Positions 34,649 to 43,670 are shown, counted from the first letter of the stretch. The stretch is 64,000 nt of DNA from Pseudomonadota bacterium (GCA_023391095.1 JAEWBN010000017.1:32260-96259); one strand, 5' to 3'. The notes: generated from the letters alone by a model not told the origin. Program-made: numbers and translations.

Positions 34649-35638
34649 ATGGAATATCGTCGTCTCGGAAAATCCGGCCTCAAGGTCAGCGAGTTCTCGC
34701 TGGGCTCCTGGGTCACCTTCTCCAAGCAGGTCGATGAGGCCGATGCCATTGCGCTGATGAGCCATGCTTACGACCAGGGCATCAACTTCTTCGACAATGC
34801 AGAGGGCTATGAAGCCGGCGAGTCCGAAGTACTGATGGGCGCGGCCCTCAAGAAGCTGGGCTGGGGCCGCGATACCTATTCAGTCTCCTCCAAAGTGTTC
34901 TGGGGCGGCAGCAAGCCCACCCAGCGCGGCCTCTCCCGCAAGCACGTTACCGAGGCTGCCAATGCGGCACTCAAACGCCTGCAGGTGGATTACCTCGACC
35001 TCTATTTCTGCCATCGCCCGGACGTCGATACGCCGGTCGAGGAGACCGTCTGGGCCATGCATAACCTAGTGACGCAGGGCAAGATCCTGTATTGGGGCAC
35101 GTCCGAGTGGAATGCCCAGCAGCTCACGGAAGCCTGGGGCTTTGCGCGTGCCAACCACCTGACGCCGCCCACCATGGAGCAGCCGCAATACAACCTCTTC
35201 GAGCGTCACAAGGTGGAAGCGGACTATCGGCCGGTCTATGAGCTCCTCGGGCTGGGCACGACGATCTGGTCGCCGCTGGCCTCGGGCCTGCTCACCGGCA
35301 AGTACAATGACGGCATTCCAGCCGATAGCCGCCTCAACCTGCCGGGCTATGAATGGCTCAAGAAGGAATGGGAAAGCGACGCCGGCAAGGCCAAGCTCGA
35401 AAAGATCCGCCAGCTCGCAGCCCTTGCCGGGGATATCGGTATCTCGATCACCCATCTGGCCCTGCTCTGGTGCCTGCGCAATCCGCATGTCTCGACAGTC
35501 ATCCTGGGCGCGTCCAAGCTCGACCAGCTCAAGGACAACCTTGCCGCGCTCCAACACAAGGACAAGCTGACCCCCGACGTGCTCGAAAAGATCGAAGAGA
35601 TCATGGGCAACAAGCCCGCCGACCCTTCGCGCTACTGA
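34649..35638 (+). CDS. Aldo/keto reductase, voltage-gated K+ channel beta-subunit type
   Basis: A 329-residue NADPH-dependent oxidoreductase of the AKR6-like group. MEYRRLGKSGLKVSEFSLGS is the typical N-terminus; catalytic residues are in FFDNAEGYEAGESE (Asp and Tyr), KVFWGG (Lys) and FCHRPDVDTP (His). The start at 34649 has AAGGA upstream and is preferred to one at 34550. The physiological substrate is unknown. Confidence 0.93.
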   Translation: MEYRRLGKSGLKVSEFSLGSWVTFSKQVDEADAIALMSHAYDQGINFFDNAEGYEAGESEVLMGAALKKLGWGRDTYSVSSKVFWGGSKPTQRGLSRKHVTEAANAALKRLQVDYLDLYFCHRPDVDTPVEETVWAMHNLVTQGKILYWGTSEWNAQQLTEAWGFARANHLTPPTMEQPQYNLFERHKVEADYRPVYELLGLGTTIWSPLASGLLTGKYNDGIPADSRLNLPGYEWLKKEWESDAGKAKLEKIRQLAALAGDIGISITHLALLWCLRNPHVSTVILGASKLDQLKDNLAALQHKDKLTPDVLEKIEEIMGNKPADPSRY

Positions 35639-35705
35639 TCTTTCCAGAACAAATCTGCTGCCGCCCCTATTCTCGCTCGAGGGGCGGCGGCTTACATTGG
35701 CCGGC

Positions 35706-37583
35706 ATGACCGACCTGCCCGGGCGCCGCCCACCTCCCCTCCCCGACACCAATCCCACGCTGCGCGAGCGGCTGGACAATCTCCGCCATCTCGGGCGCCT
35801 TGTCGCGCAGATCTGGCGCACCAGCCGATGGCTGACCGGAGCCAGTATCGGCCTGCGGCTCATCGCTGCCCTGCAGCCGGTTGCGGTGCTCTATGCGGCC
35901 AAGCTCATCGTCGACGAAGTGGTGCGACTGACGGCGCTGCCCTCGCCCGGCCCGGCGCTGGCCGATTGGTGGGCGGCGGGCCTGCTCGACCATGTTCTCC
36001 TTCTGCTCCTGCTCGAATTCGCGCTGGTTCTGGCCAATGACATCATCAGCCGGGCCACCGGGCTGGTGGATTCGGTTCTGTCCGAACTCCATTCCAACCA
36101 GGTGACGGTCGAACTCATGGCCCATGCCGCGCGCCTCGACCTCATGCATTTCGAAAGCGCTGAATATCAGGACCGTCTGGAGCGCGCCCGGCGCCAGGCC
36201 GCGGGGCGCAATGCGCTTTTGAGTCAGATGTTCGGGCAGGCGCAGGACATCCTGACCGTGCTGACACTCGCGGCCGGCCTGTTTGTCTATGCGCCCTGGC
36301 TGATCCTGCTCCTTCCGCTCAGCTTCATCCCCTCGATCTGGGGCGAAACGCGCTTCAATACCATGGCCTATATGCTCAGCCGCTGGCGCACGCCGGAGCG
36401 CCGCGAGCTAGAATACCTGCGCCATATCGGGGCCAGCGCGGAAACGGCCAAGGAGGTCAAGCTTTTCGGCCTCGGCGATTATCTCATCACCCGCTTCCGT
36501 GACCTCGCCCAGCGCATCTTTCTCGAAAACCGGCGGCTGGCCATTCTGCGCTCCGGCTGGGGTGCTGTCTTTGCCGCCATAGCGAGCCTGGCCTATTACG
36601 CGGCCTACGCCTTCATCGTGTGGCGCACCATTGCCGGCGAATTCACGCTGGGCGACCTCACCTTCCTTTCGGGCTCGTTCCTCAGGCTCAACGGCCTCTT
36701 CCAGCGCATTCTTCTCGGCTTCACCCAGATTGCCGGGCAATCCATGTATCTGGACGACCTGTTCTCCTTCTTCGAGATCGAGCCAACCGTGCTGGCGCCG
36801 GCCCATCCCAAGCCCTTCCCGAACCCGATCCGCAGCGGCATCGTCTTCGAGGGAGTCGGCTTCCGGTATCCGGAAACGGAAAACTGGGTGGTCCGCAATC
36901 TCTCCTTCACCTTGCCCGCAGGCGAAACCCTGGCACTCGTGGGCGAAAACGGCGCCGGCAAGACCACGATCGTCAAGCTCCTCACCCGGCTTTATGATCC
37001 CAGCGAGGGCCGCATCACCATTGATGGGGTGGACCTGCGCGAGCTCGACCCGCGCGATATCCACGCCCATGTCGGCGTCATCTTCCAGGATTTCATCCGC
37101 TACAGCTTTTCGGCGCGGGACAATATCGGGGTCGGCCGTATCGAGGCGCGGGGCGATCAGGACCGGATCGATATCGCTGCCGAACAGAGCCTTGCCGATG
37201 GGGTCATCGCGAAGCTGCCCAAGGGCTATGACCAGCAATTGGGGCGCCTCTTCAAGCATGGCCGCGACCTTTCGGGCGGCGAATGGCAAAAGGTGGCGAT
37301 CGCTCGTGCCTATATGCGCGACGCGGAGCTTGTGATCCTTGACGAACCCACCGCAGCCCTCGACGCCAAGGCGGAAGCCGAAGTGTTTGCCCGCTTCAAG
37401 GCGCTCGCGACCCAGAAGACTGCCGTCATCATCTCCCACCGCTTTTCGACCGTGCGCATGGCCGACCGCATCCTGGTGCTCGACAGTGGGGCAATACTGG
37501 AGGCGGGCAGCCACGAAGAGCTGGTTGCACAAAAGGGGCGCTATGCTGAACTCTTCGAGCTTCAGGCCGCCGGCTACCGCTAG
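35706..37583 (+). CDS. ABC exporter, fused permease and ATPase
   Basis: A 625-residue half-transporter. Residues about 30-330 contain the six-helix exporter-type membrane domain; the ATPase domain from about residue 370 has Walker A GENGAGKTT, the signature LSGGEWQKVAIARAY, Walker B LVILDEPTAALDAKAEAE and the switch ISHRF. It would work as a dimer. The substrate (lipid, peptide or drug) cannot be inferred. The next gene starts 10 bp downstream. Confidence 0.92.
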   Translation: MTDLPGRRPPPLPDTNPTLRERLDNLRHLGRLVAQIWRTSRWLTGASIGLRLIAALQPVAVLYAAKLIVDEVVRLTALPSPGPALADWWAAGLLDHVLLLLLLEFALVLANDIISRATGLVDSVLSELHSNQVTVELMAHAARLDLMHFESAEYQDRLERARRQAAGRNALLSQMFGQAQDILTVLTLAAGLFVYAPWLILLLPLSFIPSIWGETRFNTMAYMLSRWRTPERRELEYLRHIGASAETAKEVKLFGLGDYLITRFRDLAQRIFLENRRLAILRSGWGAVFAAIASLAYYAAYAFIVWRTIAGEFTLGDLTFLSGSFLRLNGLFQRILLGFTQIAGQSMYLDDLFSFFEIEPTVLAPAHPKPFPNPIRSGIVFEGVGFRYPETENWVVRNLSFTLPAGETLALVGENGAGKTTIVKLLTRLYDPSEGRITIDGVDLRELDPRDIHAHVGVIFQDFIRYSFSARDNIGVGRIEARGDQDRIDIAAEQSLADGVIAKLPKGYDQQLGRLFKHGRDLSGGEWQKVAIARAYMRDAELVILDEPTAALDAKAEAEVFARFKALATQKTAVIISHRFSTVRMADRILVLDSGAILEAGSHEELVAQKGRYAELFELQAAGYR

Positions 37584-37592
37584 GAGACCAAG

Positions 37593-38012
37593 ATGACCGT
37601 GACCATTTTCCACAATCCCGATTGCGGCACCTCGCGCAACACCCTGGCCATGATCCGGGGCGCCGGGATCGAACCAGACATCGTACTCTATCGAGAGAAC
37701 CCGCCGGATCGGGAACGCCTGGCCGACCTTGTCGCCCGAGCCGGCCTCTCTGTGCGTGAGGCCATGCGCATCAAGGAAACGCCCTATTTCGATCTTGGCC
37801 TCGACAATGAAGCGCTGTCGGATGCCGAACTGCTTTCCGCCATGGTGGCCGATCCCATCCTCATCAACCGGCCGTTCGTGGAAACGCCCCATGGCGTGCG
37901 CCTTTGCCGGCCTTCCGAAGTGGTGCTGGAAATTTTGCCTGAAGCGCTCGGTATTCCCTTCACCAAGGAGGATGGGGAAGTCGTCATCGATGCGCAGGGA
38001 AACCGCGTCTGA
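37593..38012 (+). CDS. arsC: ArsC-family (glutaredoxin-type) arsenate reductase
   Basis: A 139-residue thioredoxin-fold protein with the catalytic cysteine in IFHNPDCGTSRNTLAMIR (Cys 12) and the anion-binding LINRPFVETPHGVRLCRP, both diagnostic of the glutaredoxin-coupled arsenate reductase family. It overlaps no arsenic efflux gene, so a role outside arsenic resistance cannot be excluded. It follows the ABC exporter after 9 bp, and an ArsR/SmtB regulator comes next. Confidence 0.9.
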   Translation: MTVTIFHNPDCGTSRNTLAMIRGAGIEPDIVLYRENPPDRERLADLVARAGLSVREAMRIKETPYFDLGLDNEALSDAELLSAMVADPILINRPFVETPHGVRLCRPSEVVLEILPEALGIPFTKEDGEVVIDAQGNRV

Positions 38013-38073
38013 CTGGTCAAGGCCGGCAAAGCGCCTTACCTAGTTTAAGCCAGCAAGCCCACGGACACCGCCC

Positions 38074-38379
38074 TTGCCCCTGCCCGACGACAATACCGTC
38101 AACGTGATCGCCGAGACCTACCGGTTGCTGGGCGACCCCACCCGCCTCAAGATCGTCCTGACCTGCCTTGATGGCCCCATTGCTGTGGGCGATATCGCCA
38201 AGGCCACAGGAGCAAGCCAGTCGCTGGTGAGCCATCACCTTCGCCTGCTGAGGGCGGCCCGGCTTTTGCGCGGCACGAGGCGCAACAAGCAGGTTTTCTA
38301 CGAAGCGGCCGATCACCACATCGCGCGCATGCTGGCCGATATGCTCGATCACGCAGGCGAAGAACACGACGAAGACTAA
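38074..38379 (+). CDS. ArsR/SmtB-family zinc-type metalloregulator
   Basis: A 101-residue winged-helix repressor starting at TTG 38074. The DNA-recognition helix is TGASQSLVSHHLRLLRAARL. The C-terminal helix carries D80-x-H82 and H93-x-x-E96, with the same spacing as the alpha-5 zinc site of SmtB (D104, H106, H117, E120). The ELCVC arsenic/cadmium motif is absent (only Cys 31). It should therefore sense Zn(II) or Co(II). Its likely target is the palindrome in front of the CDF exporter 1.3 kb downstream. Confidence 0.9.
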   Translation: MPLPDDNTVNVIAETYRLLGDPTRLKIVLTCLDGPIAVGDIAKATGASQSLVSHHLRLLRAARLLRGTRRNKQVFYEAADHHIARMLADMLDHAGEEHDED

Positions 38380-38469
38380 ATCATATCTAGACTTGCATTC
38401 CCCATCCCGGCCCTGCTTAATTGGGCAGAGGACGAAGCGGTTCGCGCTTCACCAAGGAGGGGAAAGTCC

Positions 38470-39627
38470 GTGAAAATTACATCGGTGAAGACCGCAGCCA
38501 CGCGCGGTCATTGCATGCATCTTTGGGTCCGCATCGAGACCGACGCCGGCATTACCGGCCTGGGCGAATGTGTCCATGGCGGTCACCAGGCCATTGCTAT
38601 TATCCAGCAGGAACTGGCCGAGAAGCTGATCGGACGCGATCCCTTTGCGATCGACGCCATCTTCGAGGAAATCCGCCGCAGCCTCGTGTTTGAAGGCGGC
38701 TTTGCCGGCGCCCTCATCACTGCTCTCACCGGCATCGAAATTGCCCTCTGGGACCTCAAGGGCAAGGCGCTGAACGTGCCGATCTACGAACTGATGGGCG
38801 GCAAATTCCGCGACGACATTCGCCTCTATGCCGACTGCGAAGTCTCGCCCGGCATGAACATGGACGAGGTCCAGCGGGAGGTGGACCAGGTTCTCGAGGC
38901 CGGATTCAAGGCGCTCAAGGTCGACCTCGATATCCGCGCCTATGGGCATACCGGATCGGAGACCGGCTGGTACACCAAGGACCGGTTCAACATGACGCCC
39001 AACAAATGGGAACATGACCGCATGGTCCAGCTTGCCGAAATGGTGGTCAAGGCCGCCGGCAAGGATGTGGAAGTGGCCTGCGACCTGCACACCCGCCTCG
39101 ACAAGCACAGCGCCATCCGTCTGGCCCGCGACCTCGAACATCTGCAGCTGATGTGGCTCGAGGAGCCCATTCCGCCCGAAAACATCGACGTCATGGCCGA
39201 GATCACGCGCAGCACTTCGACCCCGATCTGCGCCGGCGAGAACCTCTACCTGCGCCACGGCTTCCGCAAGCTTCTGGAAACCCAGGCGGTCGACATCATC
39301 ATGCCCGATATCCCCAAATGCGGGGGCCTGTCGGAATGCCGCAAGATCGCCGAACTCGCCGACCTCCACTCCATCCCCTTTGCGCCGCACAATGTGTCCT
39401 CGCCCATTGGCACCATGGCCTCGGCCCATGTCTGCGCCACCGTGCCGAACTTCCTCGTGCTGGAATTCCACTGGTTCCACCGCGACTATTGGTCGACCAT
39501 TACGGACGGCGGCGAGATCATCAAGGACGGCAAGATCGCCCTGACCGACCGCCCCGGCATCGGCCTTGAGCTGAACGAAGAGGTCGCCCGCGCGTACCAG
39601 TATCCGGGCACGACCTGGTTCCAGTAA
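38470..39627 (+). CDS. Mandelate racemase/muconate lactonizing enzyme-family protein
   Basis: A 385-residue enolase-superfamily enzyme starting at GTG 38470 with AAGGAGGGG upstream. The barrel shows the metal ligands Asp in EVACDLHTRLDKHS, Glu in LMWLEEPIPPENID and Glu in PICAGENLYLRHG, then PDIPKCGG and the catalytic His in FAPHNVSSPIGTMA. This pattern fits the galactonate-dehydratase-like group of acid sugar dehydratases. It lies between the zinc sensor and the CDF exporter with no obvious functional tie to them. Confidence 0.9.
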   Translation: MKITSVKTAATRGHCMHLWVRIETDAGITGLGECVHGGHQAIAIIQQELAEKLIGRDPFAIDAIFEEIRRSLVFEGGFAGALITALTGIEIALWDLKGKALNVPIYELMGGKFRDDIRLYADCEVSPGMNMDEVQREVDQVLEAGFKALKVDLDIRAYGHTGSETGWYTKDRFNMTPNKWEHDRMVQLAEMVVKAAGKDVEVACDLHTRLDKHSAIRLARDLEHLQLMWLEEPIPPENIDVMAEITRSTSTPICAGENLYLRHGFRKLLETQAVDIIMPDIPKCGGLSECRKIAELADLHSIPFAPHNVSSPIGTMASAHVCATVPNFLVLEFHWFHRDYWSTITDGGEIIKDGKIALTDRPGIGLELNEEVARAYQYPGTTWFQ

Positions 39628-39640
39628 GCGCCAGCGCAAA

Positions 39641-39668
39641 CCTCATGGTGTTGCACCACACCATGAGG
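39641..39668. terminator. Hairpin after the enolase-superfamily gene
   Basis: A perfect 10-bp stem (CCTCATGGTG / CACCATGAGG) with an 8-nt loop, 13 bp after the stop. There is no T tract, so it may be a transcript-stabilising hairpin rather than an intrinsic terminator. Confidence 0.5.
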
Positions 39669-39687
39669 CACCCCCACGGCATCCAAC

Positions 39688-39729
39688 TTGACTTATACGT
39701 ATGAACAGGTATTCATATGTATAAGTCAA
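39688..39729 (+). promoter_or_regulatory. SmtB/CzrA-type operator overlapping the CDF promoter
   Basis: Two 18-bp arms, TTGACTTATACGTATGAA and TTCATATGTATAAGTCAA, are inverted repeats with one mismatch around a 6-bp spacer. The core TATGAA-N6-TTCATA is the SmtB/ZiaR/CzrA operator pattern. The left arm begins with a consensus -35 (TTGACT), so a bound repressor would block the promoter. It ends 13 bp before the CDF start codon. Confidence 0.8.
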
Positions 39730-39742
39730 ATGGATCAATGCC

Positions 39743-40753
39743 GTGTCGAATTCGTCGTCTTCCCACAGCCACAACCACGCCCACCACGGCCATGGCGACG
39801 ATCACGCGCATGGGCATGACCATGACCATGGCAAAGACGGCCATGACGGGCACAACCACGTCCCGACCATAAGCGCTGCAAACGAGCGCGCTGTTCTGAT
39901 CGGGCTCACACTGACCGGCAGCTTCATGGTGGCTGAAGTGGCCGGCGGTTATCTGTCCGGATCGCTGGCGCTGATCGCTGACGCCGGTCACATGCTGACC
40001 GATACGGTGGCGCTGTTCCTTGCCTGGCTGGGCTTTCGCCTGGGTCGCCGACCGGCAGACAGCAAGCGCTCCTTCGGCTATGCGCGGTTTGAAGTCTTGG
40101 CGGGGCTGATCAACGCCCTCACGCTTTTCGCACTGGTTGGCTGGATCGCCTATGAAGCGGTGCAACGCTTTTTCAATCCGCACGAGGTTCTCGCTGGACC
40201 CATGTTCGCAGTCGCCGTGATCGGACTTCTGATCAACCTGCTGGTATTCCGCATCCTCTCCGGCGCCGATGCGGACCACGTCAACATCAAGGGCGCGCTG
40301 CTCCATGTGTTGGGCGATCTTCTGGGTTCGGTCGGCGCGATTGCCGCGGCCGTGATCATCTGGCTGACCGGCTGGATGCCGATAGACCCCATCCTCTCGA
40401 TACTGGTGAGCCTGCTGATCCTGCGCAGCGCATGGGCGTTGCTCATGCGGACCTTCAATATCCTGATGGAGGGCGCGCCGGAGGGCTTTGATGCGCAGGA
40501 GCTGGAGACTGCGCTGGTCGCTGCCGTGCCCGGTCTTGCCCGCGTGAGCCACCTTCACGTCTGGTCGCTCTCGTCCGGCCGGACCATGGCAACCCTTGAC
40601 ATCCACCTGGCCGATGGGGCCGATCCGGCCGGCGTCACCGCCGAGGTGCGCCGGAGGCTCCTCGACGACCATGGCGTCAATCACGCCACCATCGAGATCG
40701 ACTGGACCGGCAGGGGCACGGCCTGCCCCGGACAGGACCGCGCACCTCAATAA
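39743..40753 (+). CDS. Cation diffusion facilitator, CzcD-type zinc exporter
   Basis: A 336-residue CDF antiporter exporting Zn(II) (and perhaps Co or Cd). The first 40 residues contain 14 histidines, the metal-binding tail common to Zn exporters. Six membrane helices follow; the HxxxD transport-site pairs are seen in HMLTDTVALF and HVLGDLLGSVG. The C-terminal cytoplasmic domain ends in HLHVWSLSSGR. The start is GTG 39743; upstream ATGs are out of frame. It is the likely target of the zinc sensor at 38074. Confidence 0.94.
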   Translation: MSNSSSSHSHNHAHHGHGDDHAHGHDHDHGKDGHDGHNHVPTISAANERAVLIGLTLTGSFMVAEVAGGYLSGSLALIADAGHMLTDTVALFLAWLGFRLGRRPADSKRSFGYARFEVLAGLINALTLFALVGWIAYEAVQRFFNPHEVLAGPMFAVAVIGLLINLLVFRILSGADADHVNIKGALLHVLGDLLGSVGAIAAAVIIWLTGWMPIDPILSILVSLLILRSAWALLMRTFNILMEGAPEGFDAQELETALVAAVPGLARVSHLHVWSLSSGRTMATLDIHLADGADPAGVTAEVRRRLLDDHGVNHATIEIDWTGRGTACPGQDRAPQ

Positions 40754-41493
40754 GTCGCGCGGCCACCCGAGAGATCGAACACACTGGCAGTGGTGAAGCT
40801 GTTGTCCCTGCTGACCAGCCAAGCGACCATCGCTGCGGCCTCCTCGACCTCGAGGAACCGACCACGCGGGATGCGCGAGAGCATATAGTCGATGAATTCG
40901 TCGGTGAGGGATTCAAGAATGCGCGTCTTGGCCGTCGCCGGAGTGATGGCATTGACGCCAATGTCGTATTTGGCCAGTTCCTTGCCCAGCGACTTGGTCA
41001 TGCCGATCACGCCCGCCTTGGCAGCCGAGTAAGCTGATGCTGTCGGGTTGCCTTCCTTCCCGGCGATGGAGGCGATGTTGACGATCCGCCCGTAATTGCG
41101 CGCTTTCATGCCCGGCACCACCGTGCGGTTCACATAGAACGTGCCGTTGAGGTTGATGTCGATCACCCGGCGCCATTCGGTCGGGTCATACTCATCCAGC
41201 GTGGCATTGTTTCCCGCAATCCCGGCAGAATGGACGAGAATGGATACCGGACCGACTTCTGTCTCGGTTTCCGAATGGACGCGACCAAGAGCGTCAAGGT
41301 CGGTGATGTTGACCAGTTTGCGCGAAGCACCTTCGCCCAGCGCCGCCACGGCCTTGTCGAGCAGGGCTTCGTCCATGTCCCAAAGGCTGACCTTGGCGCC
41401 GGATGCCAGAAGCCGATGCGCCACGGCAAAGCCGATCCCTTGCGCACCGCCCGTTACAACTGCGACCTGCCCGTCTAGATCGATCCGGTTCAT
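40747..41493 (-). CDS. Short-chain dehydrogenase/reductase
   Basis: A classical SDR of 248 residues from the ATG at 41493 (GGAGG 6 nt upstream). The cofactor motif is VVTGGAQGIGFAVA (residues 11-24), an acidic residue follows strand 2 (LWDMDE), suggesting NAD rather than NADP, and the catalytic Ser-Tyr-Lys triad is in IVNIASIAGKEG and SAYSAAKAGV. It resembles sugar- or hydroxyacid-oxidising SDRs. The 3' end overlaps the convergent CDF gene by 7 bp. Confidence 0.92.
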   Translation of the reverse strand: MNRIDLDGQVAVVTGGAQGIGFAVAHRLLASGAKVSLWDMDEALLDKAVAALGEGASRKLVNITDLDALGRVHSETETEVGPVSILVHSAGIAGNNATLDEYDPTEWRRVIDINLNGTFYVNRTVVPGMKARNYGRIVNIASIAGKEGNPTASAYSAAKAGVIGMTKSLGKELAKYDIGVNAITPATAKTRILESLTDEFIDYMLSRIPRGRFLEVEEAAAMVAWLVSRDNSFTTASVFDLSGGRATY

Positions 41494-41509
41494 CTGTCCT
41501 CCCACACCC

Positions 41510-42724
41510 TCAGGCGCTAAGTGCGGCGGCATATCGTGCCGCTTCTGTTCCTACCTTTTTTCCAGTCGCCAGGCAGGCGGTCAACAGATAGCCGCCTGTT
41601 GGCGCCTCCCAGTCAAGCATTTCGCCCGCAACAAAAAACCCGGGGCGACTTTTGAGCATGAAGCCGTCGTCCAGTTCCTGCCAACGCACGCCGCCGGCGG
41701 TCGAGATGGCCTGTTCCATTGGCCGCGTCCGATCCACACCGACGGGCAAGGCCTTGATCCGGGCAGCAAGGCCCTCAGGCGTCAAACCGCTTGCATCGGG
41801 CGTCAGTTCGCGCAACAGGGCAAGCTTGACGCCATCGAGGCCGGTCGCCTTGCGAACGCGGTTGCCGAAGCTGTCCTTAAGCTTTTGCCGCGCGAGGTCC
41901 TGCGCCATGCGCTCTACGCTGCGGCCAGGCACCAGATCGAGCCGCAATTCCGCGCGCCCCTCACCCTCCAAACGGTCGCGCAGCGCCGCAGAATGCGCAT
42001 AAACAAGACTTCCCTCGATGCCCTGGCCGGTGACGACGAACTCGCCGGGCAGGCTGCCGGCATCACTGGTTGCGATCACCGCCTTGACCGGCGCCCCTGC
42101 AAACCTTTCGACGAAAAACTCGCTCCACTGCACCTCGAAAGCGCAATTGGCCGGACGAAACGGCGCAACGCCAATGCCCGCATCTTCGAGCCACGGCACC
42201 CACGCCGCATCCGAACCGAGGCGCGGCCAACTTGCGCCCCCCAGCGCGAGGACCACGGCGTCGAACGTTTCCAGCCGACGGCCCTCGGCCGTTTCAAACA
42301 CCAACGCATCCCCATCAAACCCGGTCCAGCGATGCCGCACCCTGATCTCGACTCGGTTTTCAGCAAGCCGGCGCAGCCACGCGCGCAAGAGAGGAGACGC
42401 TTTCATTTGCTTGGGAAACACCCGGCCGGACGATCCAACGAAGGTTTCAACGCCCAGGCCCGCGCACCAGGCGCGCACAGCCTCTCCATCGAACGCATCG
42501 AGCACCGGCCGCAGCCGGTCAGCGCTGGTTCCGAAGCGAGAGATTAGCGCGGCCCGGTCTTCGCCATGGGTGATGTTCAATCCGGACTTGCCGGCCATCA
42601 GCAGTTTTCGCCCTACACTGGGCATGGCCTCGAAGAGGGTGACCTCTGCGCCCAGGATTGAGGCCGCCTCAGCGGCCATCAGGCCGGCCGGACCACCCCC
42701 GATAATGCCAATGCGCCCAGCCAT
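41510..42724 (-). CDS. BaiN/TIGR03862-type flavoprotein oxidoreductase
   Basis: A 404-residue FAD-dependent oxidoreductase. The dinucleotide-binding motif IGIIGGGPAGLMAAEAASIL is at residues 4-23, followed by VGRKLLMAGKSGLNITHGED, a hallmark of the BaiN/HI0933-like family (here the TIGR03862 subgroup), and the C-terminal FAD site FFVAGEMLDWEAPTGGYLL. The reaction is not known for this subgroup. It ends 17 bp before the SDR and is the last core gene before the accessory island. Confidence 0.9.
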   Translation of the reverse strand: MAGRIGIIGGGPAGLMAAEAASILGAEVTLFEAMPSVGRKLLMAGKSGLNITHGEDRAALISRFGTSADRLRPVLDAFDGEAVRAWCAGLGVETFVGSSGRVFPKQMKASPLLRAWLRRLAENRVEIRVRHRWTGFDGDALVFETAEGRRLETFDAVVLALGGASWPRLGSDAAWVPWLEDAGIGVAPFRPANCAFEVQWSEFFVERFAGAPVKAVIATSDAGSLPGEFVVTGQGIEGSLVYAHSAALRDRLEGEGRAELRLDLVPGRSVERMAQDLARQKLKDSFGNRVRKATGLDGVKLALLRELTPDASGLTPEGLAARIKALPVGVDRTRPMEQAISTAGGVRWQELDDGFMLKSRPGFFVAGEMLDWEAPTGGYLLTACLATGKKVGTEAARYAAALSA

Positions 42725-43024
42725 GCCTCGTCCTCTGTCCCGATCGCGTCACCCGGACATATCCCATGCAGGCGATTTGGACACGCCTTCTCGCCGATAG
42801 CAACGCACCTCGCGGCGACAGGGACGTACGAGAAAGGACAATCTTGCCAATGCCTTAGGCTGTAGCGCTGTACATCGATCAGGGAAAAGATGGTAGCGGA
42901 GGTCCGTTACCTGCAATCCCCCCAAGATGTTCGCTTCGTGTTCCGGGCGACAGGAGCACAGCGGAGCTGACGAGGGGCGAACGTAGTGGCCAGCCCCTTC
43001 GCGCGGGTCGGCGGGTTTAAATGC
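42725..43024. other. 300-bp gene-free junction between core chromosome and accessory island
   Basis: No convincing coding frame or tRNA was found. It holds an imperfect 9-2-9 inverted repeat at 42892-42911 and a GC-rich stretch at about 42960-43010 that ends in CGGGTTTAAATGC. Base composition and gene style change immediately to the right, so this is a reasonable place for the left boundary of a mobile element, but no direct repeat was identified within the window. Confidence 0.5.
42892..42911. repeat. Imperfect 20-bp palindrome at the island boundary
   Basis: GGTAGCGGA-GG-TCCGTTACC is a 9-2-9 inverted repeat with one mismatch. It could be a regulator site or a recombinase core; the sequence alone does not decide. 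Confidence 0.45.
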
Positions 43025-43666
43025 TCAGACCCCTAGAGCCAAAATCTCATCAATTGAATTGACTGCTACAAATCCACCGCGGACCGCGTTACCAACCCCC
43101 TTTACCGCTGCCACTCGACCACCATTTGACAGCTTCTGGTAGGAGTTCAACATCAGGTCCGCGTGGTTTGGCGCTTCTTCCAGCCCCGTGTCATAGGCGG
43201 CACAAGCCCGAGTCAATGGTTCGTTCCCTGCTTCGTCTTTCTTTTGCTTGACCTGCAGTTTGCGAACCGCCTCTACGGATATGCGCACGTAGCCTATTAT
43301 TTCGCGGGGTGTACCGTCCGCCTTGAAACGTCCGGCCTCAAGAATGGAATTCACCTGATGTTTGAATTCGGCAACGGTGGCCCGACCTAGACGTAGAGTA
43401 GACGAGCCGTAAGTGGACAAATCACTTAGAAAACTTTCCCTCAAAACAACCGTGCCGTCTTCGGCCCGCTTGATGTGGGTGTCATCAACCACCAGACGGA
43501 CAAGGGTCTCATCGCTTCCAACAGCTTGGTTGGAGAATGCGGAGACGGATGACACCTCGCAGCAACAGTCAGGGGCTTTTTCGCAGATGTAGGCAACAAA
43601 TGTGTCATCGTCGGGTGCGGACTCGAAAACCGCAGCGCAATCAACACAAAGCGCAGCAACAGACAT
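43025..43666 (-). CDS. Cassette A, gene 3: Cys-rich protein with IGxVxxSVxxVRxL motif
   Basis: A 213-residue protein of unknown function, last gene of a three-gene minus-strand cassette. The N-terminus has Cys 7, 10, 28 and 34-36, a possible metal site. The middle contains IIGYVRISVEAVRKL, which matches FIGSVYLSVGPVRAL in the last gene of cassette B (48217-48654); EAPNHADLM likewise matches DLPHHGEIW. The two are therefore distant homologues; the Cys-rich N-terminus is unique to this copy. It follows gene 2 by 4 bp. GC is lower than in the core genes. Confidence 0.75.
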   Translation of the reverse strand: MSVAALCVDCAAVFESAPDDDTFVAYICEKAPDCCCEVSSVSAFSNQAVGSDETLVRLVVDDTHIKRAEDGTVVLRESFLSDLSTYGSSTLRLGRATVAEFKHQVNSILEAGRFKADGTPREIIGYVRISVEAVRKLQVKQKKDEAGNEPLTRACAAYDTGLEEAPNHADLMLNSYQKLSNGGRVAAVKGVGNAVRGGFVAVNSIDEILALGV

Positions 43667-43670
43667 GTAG

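Noticed and set aside
42880..42930. tRNA or tmRNA fragment as phage attachment site
   Set aside because: The TGGTAGCGGAGG string recalls tRNA ends, but no cloverleaf or TΨC arm can be folded around it.
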